From Fomitopsis serialis (lineage: Eukaryota; Basidiomycota; Agaricomycetes; Polyporales; Fomitopsidaceae): 64,000 nucleotides of DNA. The notes under the pieces are model-generated. The model made no database searches. It saw only the letters and a list, made by a program, of their open reading frames with translations, and was not told where the DNA came from. Position 1 is the stretch's first letter, and each line of letters begins with the position of its first letter. Shown here one piece after another: positions 11,701-22,964 of this stretch. The stretch spans positions 124,001 through 188,000 of the forward strand of contig NW_025954971.1 of NCBI RefSeq assembly GCF_022376445.1. The letters are read 5' to 3'. Both the position numbers and the translations under genes were made by a program.

Positions 11701-12097
11701 TTGCTCTTGGAGGTTGCCTGAGCGGATTGCGCTGGGTCTGAAGCACCCTGGGCCGCTGCACTATTGCCAGGCTTGAGCGGAAGTAGCCACAGAAACATCA
11801 CGAAATCGCTTACGATGTTTTGGTACTTGCACGCGATGGGGTCGGGAGAGTCGAAGCTTCTCTGTGTCTAGCGTTAGCCGAGATGACGTTCGTCGAGAGA
11901 GCGATACAACTTACGTCGATTCTACTGACGATTCCCGTGTGGCGGAGGGACTCGATGGTTCCCTGACACGACAATCAGGACAGTGGACAGCCACGAGAAC
12001 TGCGCGCGACTTACGAGCCTTCAGCTGTTGTACCGGGAGGTGATGTAGCACGACGAGATTCAGCAAGGCTGGGCCCGGGCGAGGGTGAGGACGACAT
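8790..12097 (-). CDS. FunK1 fungal-type protein kinase B (best-preserved copy)
   Basis: The least damaged FunK1 kinase of the window. The main exons run 11861-11433, 11375-9836, the catalytic exon from about 9776 with LHRDISAGNILI and LIDWDLCKF, and a last exon starting GTWQFMSARLLANPKKEHE and ending at 8790 in a Ser/Lys/Arg-rich tail. Order: N-terminal FDEFMARYMPGLD motif, CRVAQEIFDN segment, an Arg/Gly low-complexity tract (about 10,870-10,970) encoding repeated GR, the VVRWDRAGAIVSTPIDF block, GRGTKCYIAYEV, then the kinase core. DWD replaces DFG, as is usual for FunK1. Two short exons upstream (from ATG at 12097, and 11962-11915) are conserved in copy D, but with the splice sites I see the first exon joins out of phase, so the start is uncertain (alternative in-frame ATG at 11801). 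Divergent from the NUDIX gene. Substrate unknown. Confidence 0.75.
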
Positions 12098-12620
12098 CTG
12101 GAGAAGATGAGGGTTGGGCTTACGCAGTGGGCGAAGACGCGTCCGCTTTATATCCAGCTCAGATAGCCACGATGTCTGTTGGCCACAGAACACGCCTGTT
12201 TCATTATTCTCTGGGGTTAGCATTGTCGTTGCTGGCCGAAATGGTTCACCTTTCCTAATCGGTAGGTTGTCTCGCGCCTTTTGCGCAGATCCAAGTCCGA
12301 AATATTGTCAGCGTACGCACAATTTGCCCAATATGGGACAGTCTGAGTCGAGGCGTGCGATGTTGGGACGAGAACAATGGGACTGAGCCACATCTCAGAT
12401 TGATGGACCACAGTGCAGCCACACGCGGATCAAACGCGTGTGCGCGACCTTGTTCCCGATATGGTATTAGTTACCACGTCCACGGCATCTCCCAAAGTGT
12501 GGTCGCTGAAGCGCGCAGCCACTCCGATTGGCGGCAAGTGCTGGGCTCCGCCTGCTGCGAGACCTCAGGCAGGGATATTCATGCAATCGCGGGACATTGA
12601 CTGACGAGCTTCAGTGAGCC
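12098..12620. promoter_or_regulatory. Divergent intergenic region, FunK1-B / NUDIX-1
   Basis: About 520 bp between two divergent starts, so it must hold both promoters. Nearly the whole stretch is repeated in inverse orientation at 38686-39226. It contains CCCAATATGGGACAGTCTGA near 12328 and no clear TATA box on either side. No gene is seen in it. Confidence 0.5.
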
Positions 12621-13475
12621 ATGGCTTCAAGTGCTACCGACGTGCCACCTGGGCTTCACGCGGATGGTCGACTCTCTGTCTTGGCCGAGTCGGGGTCCAT
12701 GGATTGGATGCCCTTCGAAAAGACGAAGCTCTACACGAACGCATTTGTGAGGCAGGATAGTAAGGTTGGTGAAGTGGCAAGGCCTCTGCCACGGCGTCCA
12801 AACAGCGTTGACAATTGCACAAACAGCTCCTGCTCGGCTTCAAGAAGCGGGGCCTTGGAAAAGGACTGTAGGTTGCGGCCTTGCTCGCACTTCTCGTCCG
12901 CTACTCACCGTCCGCGCCAAGGTACAATGGCTTTGGTGGGAAGGTAGATCCCGGAGAAACGCCCGCTGAGGCAGCAGTGCGGGAGCTCAAGGAAAGTGCA
13001 GTGTCTCGCAAATCGCGACTATACTTACGATGTCTGTGCACAGGAGGAAGCTGGGATAACAGCCAAACTCGAGCACCGAGGCACGCTGTTCTTCATGAGC
13101 CCTGAAATCGCCGAAGCCGCTCGCATCGAGGTCTATTATGCCGAAGACTTTGACGGCAATATTACAGAGTAAGCAGTAGTCTCTCGTTGCTCGTCTGGTC
13201 GTCCAGAGACGACGTTAAACTCCTTGGATAGGTCCGAAGAGATGCGTCCTGAATGGTTCGCTATCCCAGACACAGATGCCCGACACCATCATATCATCCA
13301 GAACCCGAGACAAGTCGATGGAACGTCCGGGCTACGGTTCATCCCGTACGACGAGATGTGGGAGGACGATGCAGTGTGGTTGCCAGCTTTCCTTTCCGGC
13401 CGCCATTTCATCGGACGCGCAGACTTCGGGACAGCTGGTCGTCTGCAGAAATGGTGGTTTGCGTTGAAGTCTTAG
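12621..13475 (+). CDS. MTH1-like NUDIX hydrolase, copy 1
   Basis: Encodes a small NUDIX protein resembling 8-oxo-dGTP diphosphatase (MTH1/NUDT1), which removes oxidised purine nucleotides from the dNTP pool. Order: [20 protein letters not shown] start, [13 protein letters not shown], then across introns [34 protein letters not shown] (NUDIX box G-x5-E), [17 protein letters not shown], and the C-terminal block EEMRPEWF...[10 protein letters not shown]...[17 protein letters not shown], which matches the MTH1 substrate-pocket region. Four introns are inferred. The one splitting RELK from EEAG begins GAAAGT rather than GTAAGT and ends GCACAG, so its donor is non-canonical; without splicing the frame breaks within the NUDIX helix. 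An almost identical copy with the same donor lies at 37831-38685. Confidence 0.8.
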
Positions 13476-13754
13476 CAATTTCTCGTAGACATCGCCTCGG
13501 TCGCTTGAGATCGTGCTTCCCTTGCTGCTCGTTGTTACGAAGCACGTCCTATATGGAATAATATGCATTCTTCTTCATACAACACTAGCGAGCGCGTGCT
13601 CCAACATCTCTACGACCGCCTTCGCACTTCCTCAGATAGGCTCATGGCCACTTGTGCCGTAATCGTAGTTTAAGAGCATAACGGGTATCTACATCGTTAA
13701 TCGTGCCTTAAAGCCCCATCAACATCCTTGAGCACATACATGCACAATAACTGG

Positions 13755-16260
13755 TCACTCCTCGGCTGACGACGATATTTCTCCCGACGTCGCGGTCCTG
13801 GCTCGTTTCGAACGGCTAGACCTTCCCTCCTGTGCTGGACCCTCCAACTCTCGCTTTGATCCCGAGGACACTTGGCTCGAGCGCTCGCGATTGCGTTGCT
13901 GTACCGGGGACTTGTAAAAGGCGGCGAACTGGTCCTCCGTCATCTCCAGCGACGTCAAGGACTCAGCTCCCGTTTCCAGGGCGTTACCAACGATGATGAG
14001 GATGGCAGTGTGATCGGAGAGCTTCAGAGATGGTGTTGGCTGGGCTGACGGCTGGGCTTCAGGGGCCTCCAGAACTGTAGGATTCTTACGGACGCGGGTC
14101 AATATGGCGGCCGACATGGCGCCATTTGTGACGGGCGCGGAGTGTTGCTTAGGCTTGCTTTCCTGGGCTTTCAAAGCCAGATAGTGTGCCTGACACATCG
14201 AAGCGAGGTTGTCGAGGAGTACGCCGAGGGGGCTGCCCTCGGCTTTGAGGATGAAACCAGTGGATCCCGCTAGCATGTGACCGTTCTTCGTGGCGCCGCC
14301 AATCTCTCGGTTATCCCTTCCAATGTCGTATCCCTCGTACATAGCAGCCACCTGCAGTCGCAGCTGGTTAGGTGCACCGGTAAAGCTGTGTCGGAAGAAC
14401 CGAAGGCACATCCAGCAAAGAACGTGTACGATGGACTCGATGTCGTCTGATACCTCGTGCTCCTTGTCAGGATTGGCGAGGAGCCTAGCAGACATGAATT
14501 GCCACGTTCCCTGAGAGCGAACAGACTGTTAGCTACTTCGTACCGCAATATGACGCCTCGAGACTTACTGCGCGCCCAGGACGTGATATCCCTTTGTGAT
14601 AATTCACGAACTGGCATTGATCCCAGTCGATCAAGATACCCAGAAACTGCCATTCACCGGGCTCGTCGCGATAGTCGAGGATGAGAATGTTATCCACACT
14701 GATGTCGCGGTGCAAGTATTGTTTCTCCCACGCCTGCCTGTGCGCTGCGTGATGATTGAGTACAGAGTATAGAATGCGTGACTGACAAATACGAGACCGA
14801 CCTTCGAGCGCATCATAGATAGCTCCGACCAATTCGAGTGCGTTGGTCAATTTGTCTAGAGGACGACCGATTTCCTCAATGACCAAGCGATAATGATGTT
14901 GCACTGCGGGTCGACGCTTGGTGTTTTCGTCTTCCGGCAGCAATGCCTGCGTGAGCGTCGTTTGCACACAGCCCGACGTTGACAGCACATCTCCTTCGGC
15001 CACAGGCGTGGGCACGCCTTGTACACCAGCGGCCCTCAACTCCTTTAATACCTTGCCCTCAGGGTTCGTCGTGTGGGTGTTAGAGCGCCAGTAGTCCTTC
15101 AGAAAGACCAGGCGGTTGCGCGATACCTCGTAGGCGATGTAGCACTTCGTTCCTCGTCCCATGAAAGAATCAGTGGCGAAATATCGCTTCCCAACGATAA
15201 AGCATGCCTGGTCTGAGGATGCACTTGCATCGCCGTGATAGGCGTCCTCAACTTGTTGGATGTCGTCGATGATGGGCTGCAGCTCGCGTTCGTCTACGAG
15301 GTCGGCGGGCTGCATGCGGATCTTGTAGACCGGCCACCCAGGCTGCCCGAGTGCGGCGTGACGGCACAGGTCGGCCCACCCATTGGGCGCGTTGCAACCC
15401 CACATACCAGTGATTTCTTTCTTGGTGGCCCGAACCACAGTTGGATCGAAGCCACGCTGCTCTTGGGTCATACACGCGTATCGCCAGATGACCTTGTGGA
15501 GCAACGACGGGTCCTCTCGAAAGTCGATCGGCGTAGAGACAATGGCACCGGCACGGTCCCAGCGAATGACGCGAGCCTGGCCCTTGCAGATGAAGACCGA
15601 AAAAACATGCAGTCTGTGCTGCCTCCTAAAGATCTTCGCAACGCAGTCCGCCATTTAGGCGAGGACCGTGGCACTGTCCCCGACTCGGACGCAGACGGTT
15701 CAGCGTCCTCGGCGGCGTGGCCGTTGCCTTCATTGCGCTGCTCAGAATCGCCAGTTTGCTGCATAACATCCATGTTGGCGAAGCTGAAGGCGCACTGATG
15801 ATGCTTCCTTTCGATCTCCACTAGCAACGATATCCAGGCCCAGCGAGTAGACGCCCGAACACGTCTTGCCCTACCGCGCGTTCATAGTCTTCCTTGGCAT
15901 CATCATCCGCCGGGTAGAAGGAGACGTCGACTGCAGATTGTTCCGCGTAGTCGTTGCGATCGCTGGAGTCTGCGTGGTCGCGCGTTTTCCTTGCAACCAG
16001 CTTCCCGCCGTAGGGGCAGTTGTCGAAAATCGTCTGAGCAACTCTGCACTGCTCATGAATCCCATCAGCGATCGCGTTACATCAAGACAAAAATTTTCCG
16101 CACTACTTCAGTGCAGACGGCGCTCTCCCTCCTCATAAGCCTGGCCCTGTCGACATCGGGTATCTTGAACACGGATTCGGAGGGAAGGTCAGGACCCGGC
16201 ATGTAATTGCCATAAACTGTGCAAAGTCCATCAGCACCGTCTTCAAACTCATCGTTTGAG
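13755..16260 (-). pseudogene. FunK1 fungal-type protein kinase C, frameshifted
   Basis: A third FunK1 gene, closest to copy B. The 3' half (15654-13755) is open and complete: FRRQHRLHVFSVF, VIRWDRAGAIVSTPIDF, GRGTKCYIAYEVSRN, then after an intron LHRDISVDNILI and LIDWDQCQF, and the last exon from MSARLLANPDKEHE to the charged tail. The 5' half is recognisable but changes frame at least three times, each explicable by one missing base: near 15656 (a TAA sits just before the ATGGCGGAC that should be internal), near 15859 (between QDVF and STRWAWISLLVE) and near 16207 (MA-YMPGPDLPS). No N-terminal exons like those of B were found upstream. It is either a decaying pseudogene or a gene damaged by base-calling gaps; neighbouring genes show similar gaps. 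Confidence 0.65.
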
Positions 16261-17333
16261 CTCGTTTAAGCTCCAGTCTCGCTTGGCCTTAGGTCTAGTT
16301 GGCTTGGACTTGGGAAGTGAGCCCAGTGGGCGAGACGACGACGAATCTTGAGTTGAACAGCGCAGCCAGATCTCCGATCCGTGCAGCCACAGTCTGTCGC
16401 CGTGGCGGAACGCCTCCGCCACAGGCTTAATCAGGCAACTCGCGACAAGCGTTCACTGGCACTGCCAGTGGCACTGGCAGAAAGCCACACTGCTCCGCCC
16501 TCATCAAAGCCTCATAGTCCTCCCCCTCATCTCCAGTCTGGCCGTAGCGAAGATTTTGAACCGGCATTGAGCCGGACATTCTAGTTGTGCCCCCTCGTGC
16601 TGCCGTCCAGCGTCAGGGCCAATCGGCGTCGCGAAGTAAGTAGTTGTGATCCAAACATCTTGTGCGCCGCCAATGCGAAGTCTTGCGCGCATTGAATACT
16701 CGGTGATCGTCTGCCTGGACTTAGAGGGGGTGGAGGTGCTTGGTAACTGGTTTGCTGTGTTTCACTCAGGCTCCTCGGTCGGGCGGACACGGATGCAGCA
16801 GTGAGTCAGTGACAGGCCGGGTCTCTGAATGGTGCGTCTGCATCCTTGAACGAGCTCTGGACGAGTCAAAAGTGGATTCCGGCCCCTGGTCCCTGTGCGT
16901 CTCGGGCTCACACCACCTCGACATCGCGAGGGCATGCCTATGCCGGCGCTGTGCAGGCGCCGCCGACACCGGGAATTCCATGTCCTCACTGATGGATGGT
17001 GAAGCTCGTGACATCGCGACCTCGACCAGCCTGGTTTGCGATGACCTTTTCCCGACTCTGTCCAGTCTACGGCCCTGCAAGTCTCGTCGCAGTCGAGGCC
17101 TAATTAGCGCTTCAATGGAAGAAGTGTTTGTCGGAAGAGCATTTTTATTGTCTATCCTGAGTCCTGACCGGAATCACAACGTTCTCCACGAGCATAGTCG
17201 AGCAGTGTGATTGGCTGACCGGTGTGCATAAAGAGGATGGTAAATCGGTGCGGTAACATCACCGCATCGGTCTACCAGTCACCTCGCCTCCCATCTCATA
17301 TTTTCATCGACGTCAGACGGGCTATCGCAGGCC
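16261..17333. other. Intergenic; no supportable gene
   Basis: Separates FunK1-C from flavohemoglobin and should include the promoter of the latter. It contains a short palindrome CACTGGCACTGCCAGTG at 16455-16471 with a tandem CACTGGCAG. No exon, RNA gene or mobile element could be supported. Confidence 0.5.
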
Positions 17334-18626
17334 ATGTCCTTGACCCCGGAACAAGTGCAAATCATCAAGGCGACGGTCCCGGTGCTCGTCGAGCATGGGA
17401 CCACCATCACTACCCGCTTCTACCAGAACATGCTCACGGCGCATCCCGAGCTAAACAACGTCTTCAACAACGCGCACCAGGTCAGCGGGCACCAGCCCCG
17501 CGCCCTCGCCATGGCGCTCTTCGCCTACGCCTCGCACATCGACGACCTCGGCGCGCTCGGCCCTGCCGTCGAGCTCATCTGCAACAAGCACGCGTCGCTC
17601 TACATCCGCCCGGAGCACTACGACATCGTGGGCACGTACCTCCTCGCGGCGATGAAGGAGGTTCTCGGGGATGCGCTCACGCCGGCGATCCACGACGCCT
17701 GGGCTGCGGCATACTGGCAGCTCGCGAAGCTCATGATCGACCGGGAGGAGCAGCTCTTCCAGGCGTCGCAGGGCTGGAGAGACTGGAGGGACTTCAAGAT
17801 CCAGAGGAAGGTGCGCGAGAGCGACGAGATCACCTCGTTCTACCTCGTTCCGGTAGACGGTGGCCAGCTGCCCGGGTTCCTGCCCGGCCAATATATCTCC
17901 GTGCGGATGGAGGTGCCGGACCTTAAGGCCTTGCAGGCGCGGCAGTACTCGCTGAGCGACGCGCCAGGCAAGGCCTACTACCGTATCAGCGTCAAGCGGG
18001 TATGCCTCCTCCTCACTCTCAAACTCTCTCGTTGACGACGACCGTCTCAGGAAACGGGCCTCAACATGGCTGACCCCGGCTCGGCTGCGTACCCGGGCTA
18101 CGTCTCGAACCTTCTGCACGACCACAAGCACGAAGGCGACGTCCTGCAGGTCTCGCATCCCTACGGCGACTTCTTCCTCGCTGCACCCACGGACGCGCCC
18201 GTCGTCCTCCTCTCCGCGGGCGTTGGCCTCACCTGCATCATGTCCATCCTCAACACGCTCACAGAGTCGGGGTCGCCCCGCCCGATCGCGTGGATCCACG
18301 CGGCGCGCGCGCAGAAGATTCGCGCGTTCGCAGCGCACGTCGCAGACATCGTGCACGCGCATGAGAACGTGCACACGGTGCTCTTCACGTCGAACCCGGC
18401 GGCGGAGGACGTGCGCGGCGTGCATTACCACCATGAGGGCCGGATGGACCTCGCTAGGCTGGATCGCGAGAAGGACCTATTCGTCGGCGATAAGCGGGCG
18501 CAGTACTTTGTGTGTGGGCCGACGTCGTTCATGGTGGATATGGAGAAGGCGCTGAAGGGATACAGCGTTGAGGACGAGCGGGTGCACTTAGAGTTGTTCG
18601 GGGCGGGTGGTGTACCGAAGGCTTAA
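17334..18626 (+). CDS. FHB1: Flavohemoglobin (nitric oxide dioxygenase)
   Basis: Two exons, 17334-17999 and 18051-18626, around a 51-bp GT-AG intron, giving 413 residues, the usual length for the family. It oxidises NO to nitrate using O2 and NAD(P)H. The globin domain (about residues 1-145) shows the distal tyrosine in TTRFYQNM and the proximal heme histidine in CNKHASLYI. The FAD-binding domain (about 150-260) has PGQYISVRM and RQYSLSD, and the NAD-binding domain (about 260-413) has the GVGLTCIMSIL loop and VCGPTSFM. The ATG at 17334 opens directly on MSLTPEQVQIIK, the expected N-terminus, so the start is firm. No signal peptide. It lies between FunK1-C and the DAAO genes. The coding region is GC-rich with a strong bias to C-ending codons, suggesting good expression. 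Confidence 0.96.
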
Positions 18627-18810
18627 TGAGTTTTCCGATTTCCCCCCGGTAGAGTATGACCTCGACGAGGCTGTAATGGGGCTTATGTATCTGTAGACAT
18701 CTCAGGGCGCATGTATCATTACATCTCAGCAACGAAGCACTTCTCCGCTCTCCACCGACTGCTCACGACGGCCTCGATCCTGCTTGATGTATCAAGGCTA
18801 CGCCCCATGC

Positions 18811-20327
18811 TCAGTTATCCGCCTTACCGGCCAGAGCATTCTCGAGGAGGCTGACTGCGACATCCGCAGAGCCCCAAGAGCTCTCATAACCAGAGCTTCC
18901 GTGCCTGCAACATGACCCCGCAACCAGTCAGCCAACAGCAGTCCTCATGGAATGTGGTCGCACACACCCGTAGTTGAACACCATCGGCACCTGTCTACCG
19001 TCCTTCTTGTTCGTCACCCACTCCACGTCCAGCCGAAGGCCTCCATCGCGCGCCGGCCGCAACCCGCAGCCCACCTCGACGATGAGGGGACGGAGGTCGT
19101 CGATCGTCGGGGCTCGCTTCGCGCGCACTTCCGGTGGGGCGAGCTCGGGACAGAGCGCGAGGCACCGAGCGAGAATGTCCTCCGTCGTCTCGGGTCTGAC
19201 AATAGGATACCTATGCGCACAGTTAGTAGGTCGTCGACGCGTTACTCCCAGTGGACTGCTCACCAGTCATCCACATCGCGCGTTCCGCCAAGGACAACCT
19301 GGACACAAGGGATGCGTCAAGATTGGAGAGAACGACAGTCTGTGGCCGGAGCTCACGTTCCCGTTCCTCCTCGGAATGATATAGGTGTCTCTGCCCGGAC
19401 TTTCCTCGAGGCCAGCGGCCTTCTCGATCCACGGTGCGTGGATGAGAACCCGCTGCCCCCGGACAGGGTGCATCGCCTTGTCCTCCACGCCGCCGAGCGC
19501 CCGCGCACCGAGGCCGGCACAGATGATCAGTGCATCCACCGGTCGCTGAGCGGGCTTTCCAAGAGAGAACGCGTCTACGCCTCCCTCGATGATCTGGTTG
19601 ACGTGTTGGACCGATCCCTGGCGATAGTCCCGCCCCGACTGAGGAAGCGAGCGAGGAGGTAGTTGAGGTAGGGCGTCGTGTCAATGGTGTAGGTGTCGAA
19701 GATGTAGCCGGACTTCGCTTTGGGATGCAAAGACTCCTTGGGCAACGGTTTTGGCTGCAGACGACCGACGTCACCTCTGTCTGCCTTCGTACATACAGAA
19801 CCAGAACTTACATGGAAGAGACTTTCGTGATTCGTCGGAGTGATGTCTTCGAGGAAGGATTCGACAGATTGCAGACGGCGGAAGCAACCCTCCGCAGCAC
19901 CCCCAGGAGCGGACAGCTCCAACATGACCTTCAGTGTCTCCTCGCGGATGGCTGCATCGTAATGAGTTAAGACTATCTCAAGACGATCGCATGTTGACTC
20001 TACGCACATTTCTGTCGTGGGTCATCCCCCAAGTACATCACTTGGTACGCACCCTGGTATGTCTCTCGGTATACCATTGTTACGATGGAACAATCAATGC
20101 TCACCGCCCACGGGCTGGTATACTTGATTGATCTAGGATCGGTGGGGAACGACTCAGCAATTACAGAAACGTCGTAACCTTTCTCAAGCAGTCTTATAGC
20201 GGTACTGAGACCGACAACCCCTGCAGTTCACCAGCCGATATGTCAGCATTGAAGACACAGGCCACAGAGTTGCGATCCGTACCTGCACCCAACGCAATCA
20301 CGTCTTGGCAGATTCCGAACTTGACAT
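18811..20327 (-). pseudogene. D-amino-acid oxidase 1, two apparent frameshifts
   Basis: FAD-dependent D-amino-acid oxidase (D-amino acid + O2 to 2-oxo acid, ammonia and H2O2). It keeps the eight-exon layout of the intact paralogues: GVVGLSTAIRLLEKGYDVSV (dinucleotide fold), SPWA, ETLKVMLELSAPGGAAEGCF, the main FAD/substrate exon with CAGLGARALGGVED, VVLGGTRDVDDW, YPIVRPETTEDIL and a last exon GYESSWGSADVAVSLLENAL ending at 18811. Two single-base gaps break it: in exon 1 (AAGACGTGA where paralogues have AAGAACGTG, near 20303, giving an early stop) and near 19617 (TIA-R-GSVQHV slips frame). The MW of the MWEL motif is ML here. All splice sites look sound, so it is either a very young pseudogene or a real gene with two base-calling gaps. 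A TATA element lies 54 bp upstream. Confidence 0.7.
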
Positions 20328-20380
20328 GTACTAGGAACGAGCTATACGTGGCGAGCTGCAGGTTTATCCGGTGGGCCCAA

Positions 20381-20390
20381 GTTTATATAC
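20381..20390 (-). promoter_or_regulatory. TATA box of DAAO1
   Basis: On the minus strand this reads GTATATAAAC, about 54 bases before the DAAO1 ATG at 20327. DAAO3, DAAO4 and DAAO5 carry comparable TATATA elements. Confidence 0.5.
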
Positions 20391-20685
20391 GCACGTATGC
20401 TTCCGCTAGCTATCTTATCCACGGTTTAACTCACTGCTTATCATGACGGCGGAAGGAGCATATGGAAGCCATGGGCAGATCCTATTGGCACAGAAGACGG
20501 TAGACGGCCATGCTATGTCGAAACCGGACGGCGCATTGTTCATGACGCCCGGGAAGCGACTGCAAGGAGTATACACCAAGGATCATCCTCGCGTTCTTCA
20601 GTGAATGTGCATCTTACAGCTCCCCTATACGAGTCACGGAGTCAGGTCTAGTCAGGGATTAGATCTTTAGACGCGGAGTATGACA
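20391..20685. other. Intergenic between DAAO1 and DAAO2
   Basis: Short tandem spacing between two same-strand DAAO genes: the upstream region of DAAO1 and the 3' flank of DAAO2. Nothing further is recognisable. Confidence 0.5.
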
Positions 20686-22176
20686 TCAGTCTTCCGTTAG
20701 GCCCTCCTCGAGCATATCGATCACAGCTGCAGCGCAGGCCCATGACGTTACGTAGCCCTTTCCAGCGTGTCTGCCAGCGCACGTCAGCATTCGAATCACA
20801 CTCGAGTCAACAAGCGCACCCGTAGTTGTACACCAACAGCGTCTTCTTGATTCTATCATCCTTGGAAGGTTGAACCCATTCGGATTCTAGCCGGATCCCG
20901 CCCTCTCTAGCAGGTCGAAGCCGCATCCTGCCTCCACGATGAACGGGCGCAGGTCTTCAATGGTACCCGAGCGTTCCGTGCGGACCTCCGGCGGACGAGC
21001 TCGGGGCAAAGGATGAGGCAGCGTCGGAGGATATCATCTGTGACCTCGGGACGAACGATAGGAAGCCTACAATAAAAACAAAAATGGATAACACCGTCAA
21101 CGAGTCTCGAAGGTTGCAGCATACCAGTCGTTCGGAGATTTGGTGCTCCCCAGCGAGACCTAGACGATACCCTTCAGTCATTTCCAAACATTCTCGGCGG
21201 GAACTAGCTTACCATTCCATTCTGCCGCGGAATGATGTACGTTTGATCACCTCCAGTCGAGTCACTGATCCGAGACGCCTCGGTGATCCACGGGGCCTTC
21301 AAAAGAATGACTTGACCCCTGTTGGGATAAACTGACTGGTCTTCAACGCCACCAAGGGTCCGTGCACCGAGGCCGGTACAAACTACCACGGCGTCGATGG
21401 GTGTTGCAGACGCAATGCCGCGGGCAAAGACGTCGACGCCGCCTTCTAATACCTGGTTGATGTGTAGCACCTTCCCTCGCACCACGGTTCCGCCTTGTGC
21501 CAAGAAGCGCGCCAGTAAATAGTTGATGTATCGAAGAGGATCTACGGTGTAGGTGCTGTAAGAGTAGCCACACTTGGCGTCAGCCACAAGGGAGTCGGTG
21601 GGGATCTGCCGGAACTCCACGGGACGATCAGCTCGCTATGACGATACGCTGAATGCCAGTGGTTGTAGGCGCACTTACGTTGGGCATCCAGTGGGCCTGC
21701 ATGTTCAGCTCGTCCCGAAAGTATTCACGCTCCGTGATACGGCGCAGGCAGTGCTCCGCAGAACCACCCTGTCCTGCAAGCTCCCACATCACCTTGAAAG
21801 TATCATGTTCGAGCCCTAGACATATTGTCAACGTACATTCAATGGTGTGCGGATGAACTTACGTTGATCTCTCTCGTCTTTGCCTGTGTGCAACGCCTGA
21901 TGCGCTCCCTGAGATCTGCGTGAAGAGCCTGTTAAATACAGGATATGGCACAGCGTACCGCCCAAGGACTCGTGTAGTCTGGTCGTTTGGGGTCACTTGG
22001 AATGTCTCTGCGATCACAGAAACCTGGTAGGTAGCTTTCTCTTGGATCGCGAGCGCCGTTGTGAGACCTGCTACTCCTACCAAAGTGACGTTGCCTGTTT
22101 CAGTTCCATTTTCGTCATCGTGAGAGGACGTACCTGCGCCAAGAACAATGATATAGCGTGGTCGTTCGCCGGGCAT
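20686..22176 (-). pseudogene. D-amino-acid oxidase 2, three apparent frameshifts
   Basis: Second minus-strand DAAO, starting MPGERPRYIIVLGAG at 22176 and ending ...VIDMLEEGLTED at 20686. Exon order and intron phases match the other four copies: GVAGLTTALAIQEK, SPWA, GAHQALHTGKDERD, HDTFKVMWELAGQGG, a long exon with VVVCTGLGARTLGGVED, VSLGSTKSPNDW, LPIVRPEVTDDIL and GHAGKGYVTSWACAAAV. Three single-base gaps change frame: near 22000 (FPSDPKRPDYTSPWA requires CCC where CC is read), near 20999 (CPEL-PPEVR) and near 20921 (CG-LRPAREGGIRLES). None alters a splice site. Whether these are decay or sequencing gaps cannot be settled here; three in one gene makes decay somewhat more likely than for LTN1 or SREBP, which have one each. 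No TATA-like element was seen close upstream. Confidence 0.7.
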
Positions 22177-22964
22177 TGCTGAGCTGGGATCCTGTAGGCA
22201 CCGGAATGCAAGCTTGCTGCGACCGCAATGAGGGTCTCGAAAGGCGAGCGGAATGTGCTTCGGTTACTTCTCGAGATACACACAAAGGTGGACTTTGCCG
22301 TTCCGCGATACGTGCCGACGGGATGTCTATTCATGATAGAGAACTTGCAGTTCGAATCATGCCGCAAGAAGCAGGTGACTACGTCTAGCTCATAGAATAC
22401 GAGCGAAGCCATGTTCAGTCATGCTTATCAGACGTCTGGCTCTTCCAGTGTCTCATTTCCGCCGTCCGCGCGAACAGCGTACAACTCAGACTCCTGGCTG
22501 CTTCCACCGTTGACCCGCACTTGACTGAAAGGTTACGTACTTACCAGCATGATTTTTGGAGGTCCTGAGCTTCTGCGCATCCTTCGAAGCCATGCACAAA
22601 GATGCTGAAATTGTAGGAGCGGCTGAGGCAAGGTCAACGAGTTCTGTAAGCTGAGAAAACATCGTGTCAAGCTTGAGACGACCATACTTATATGTAGTTG
22701 GCTGTGAGAACATTTGAGTAGTGACGCAAACTTGAAGTGGCTGCTTCGGCAGGTTCCGCACGCTTGATGGAAAGCCTCTCCGAGTCCCTCACGTTTACAG
22801 TCGAGGAGACGAAGCAAAAATACGCCTATTCAATTTCGAGGCTGTCAGTGGAATACAATCAAGATGAATAATGGCCTACAGTGGTTAAATCGGCATAAAT
22901 ACCTACAACGAACATAGCATCTATGCAAGAACCTAAGGTATGAAGTCACAAGCACAACGTACTA
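22177..22964. other. Intergenic between DAAO2 and SREBP; no supportable gene
   Basis: About 790 bp. Open frames here are short and lack splice continuity or recognisable motifs. Confidence 0.5.

Larger units (their letters stand above)
10560..13530 (+). repeat. Inverted segmental duplication, left copy
   Basis: About 3 kb covering the 5' half of FunK1-B, the divergent promoter region and all of NUDIX-1 is nearly identical to the reverse complement of about 37,795-40,745. Introns and intergenic DNA match as closely as coding DNA, which indicates a recent copy. Similarity fades gradually near 13,530 (a TTCCCTTGCTGC segment is still shared) and, on the kinase side, near 10,560, where only paralogue-level similarity continues. 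Confidence 0.9.

Noticed and set aside
17451..18434. 327-codon open frame antisense to flavohemoglobin
   Set aside because: A mirror effect of GC-rich third positions in a real gene on the other strand.
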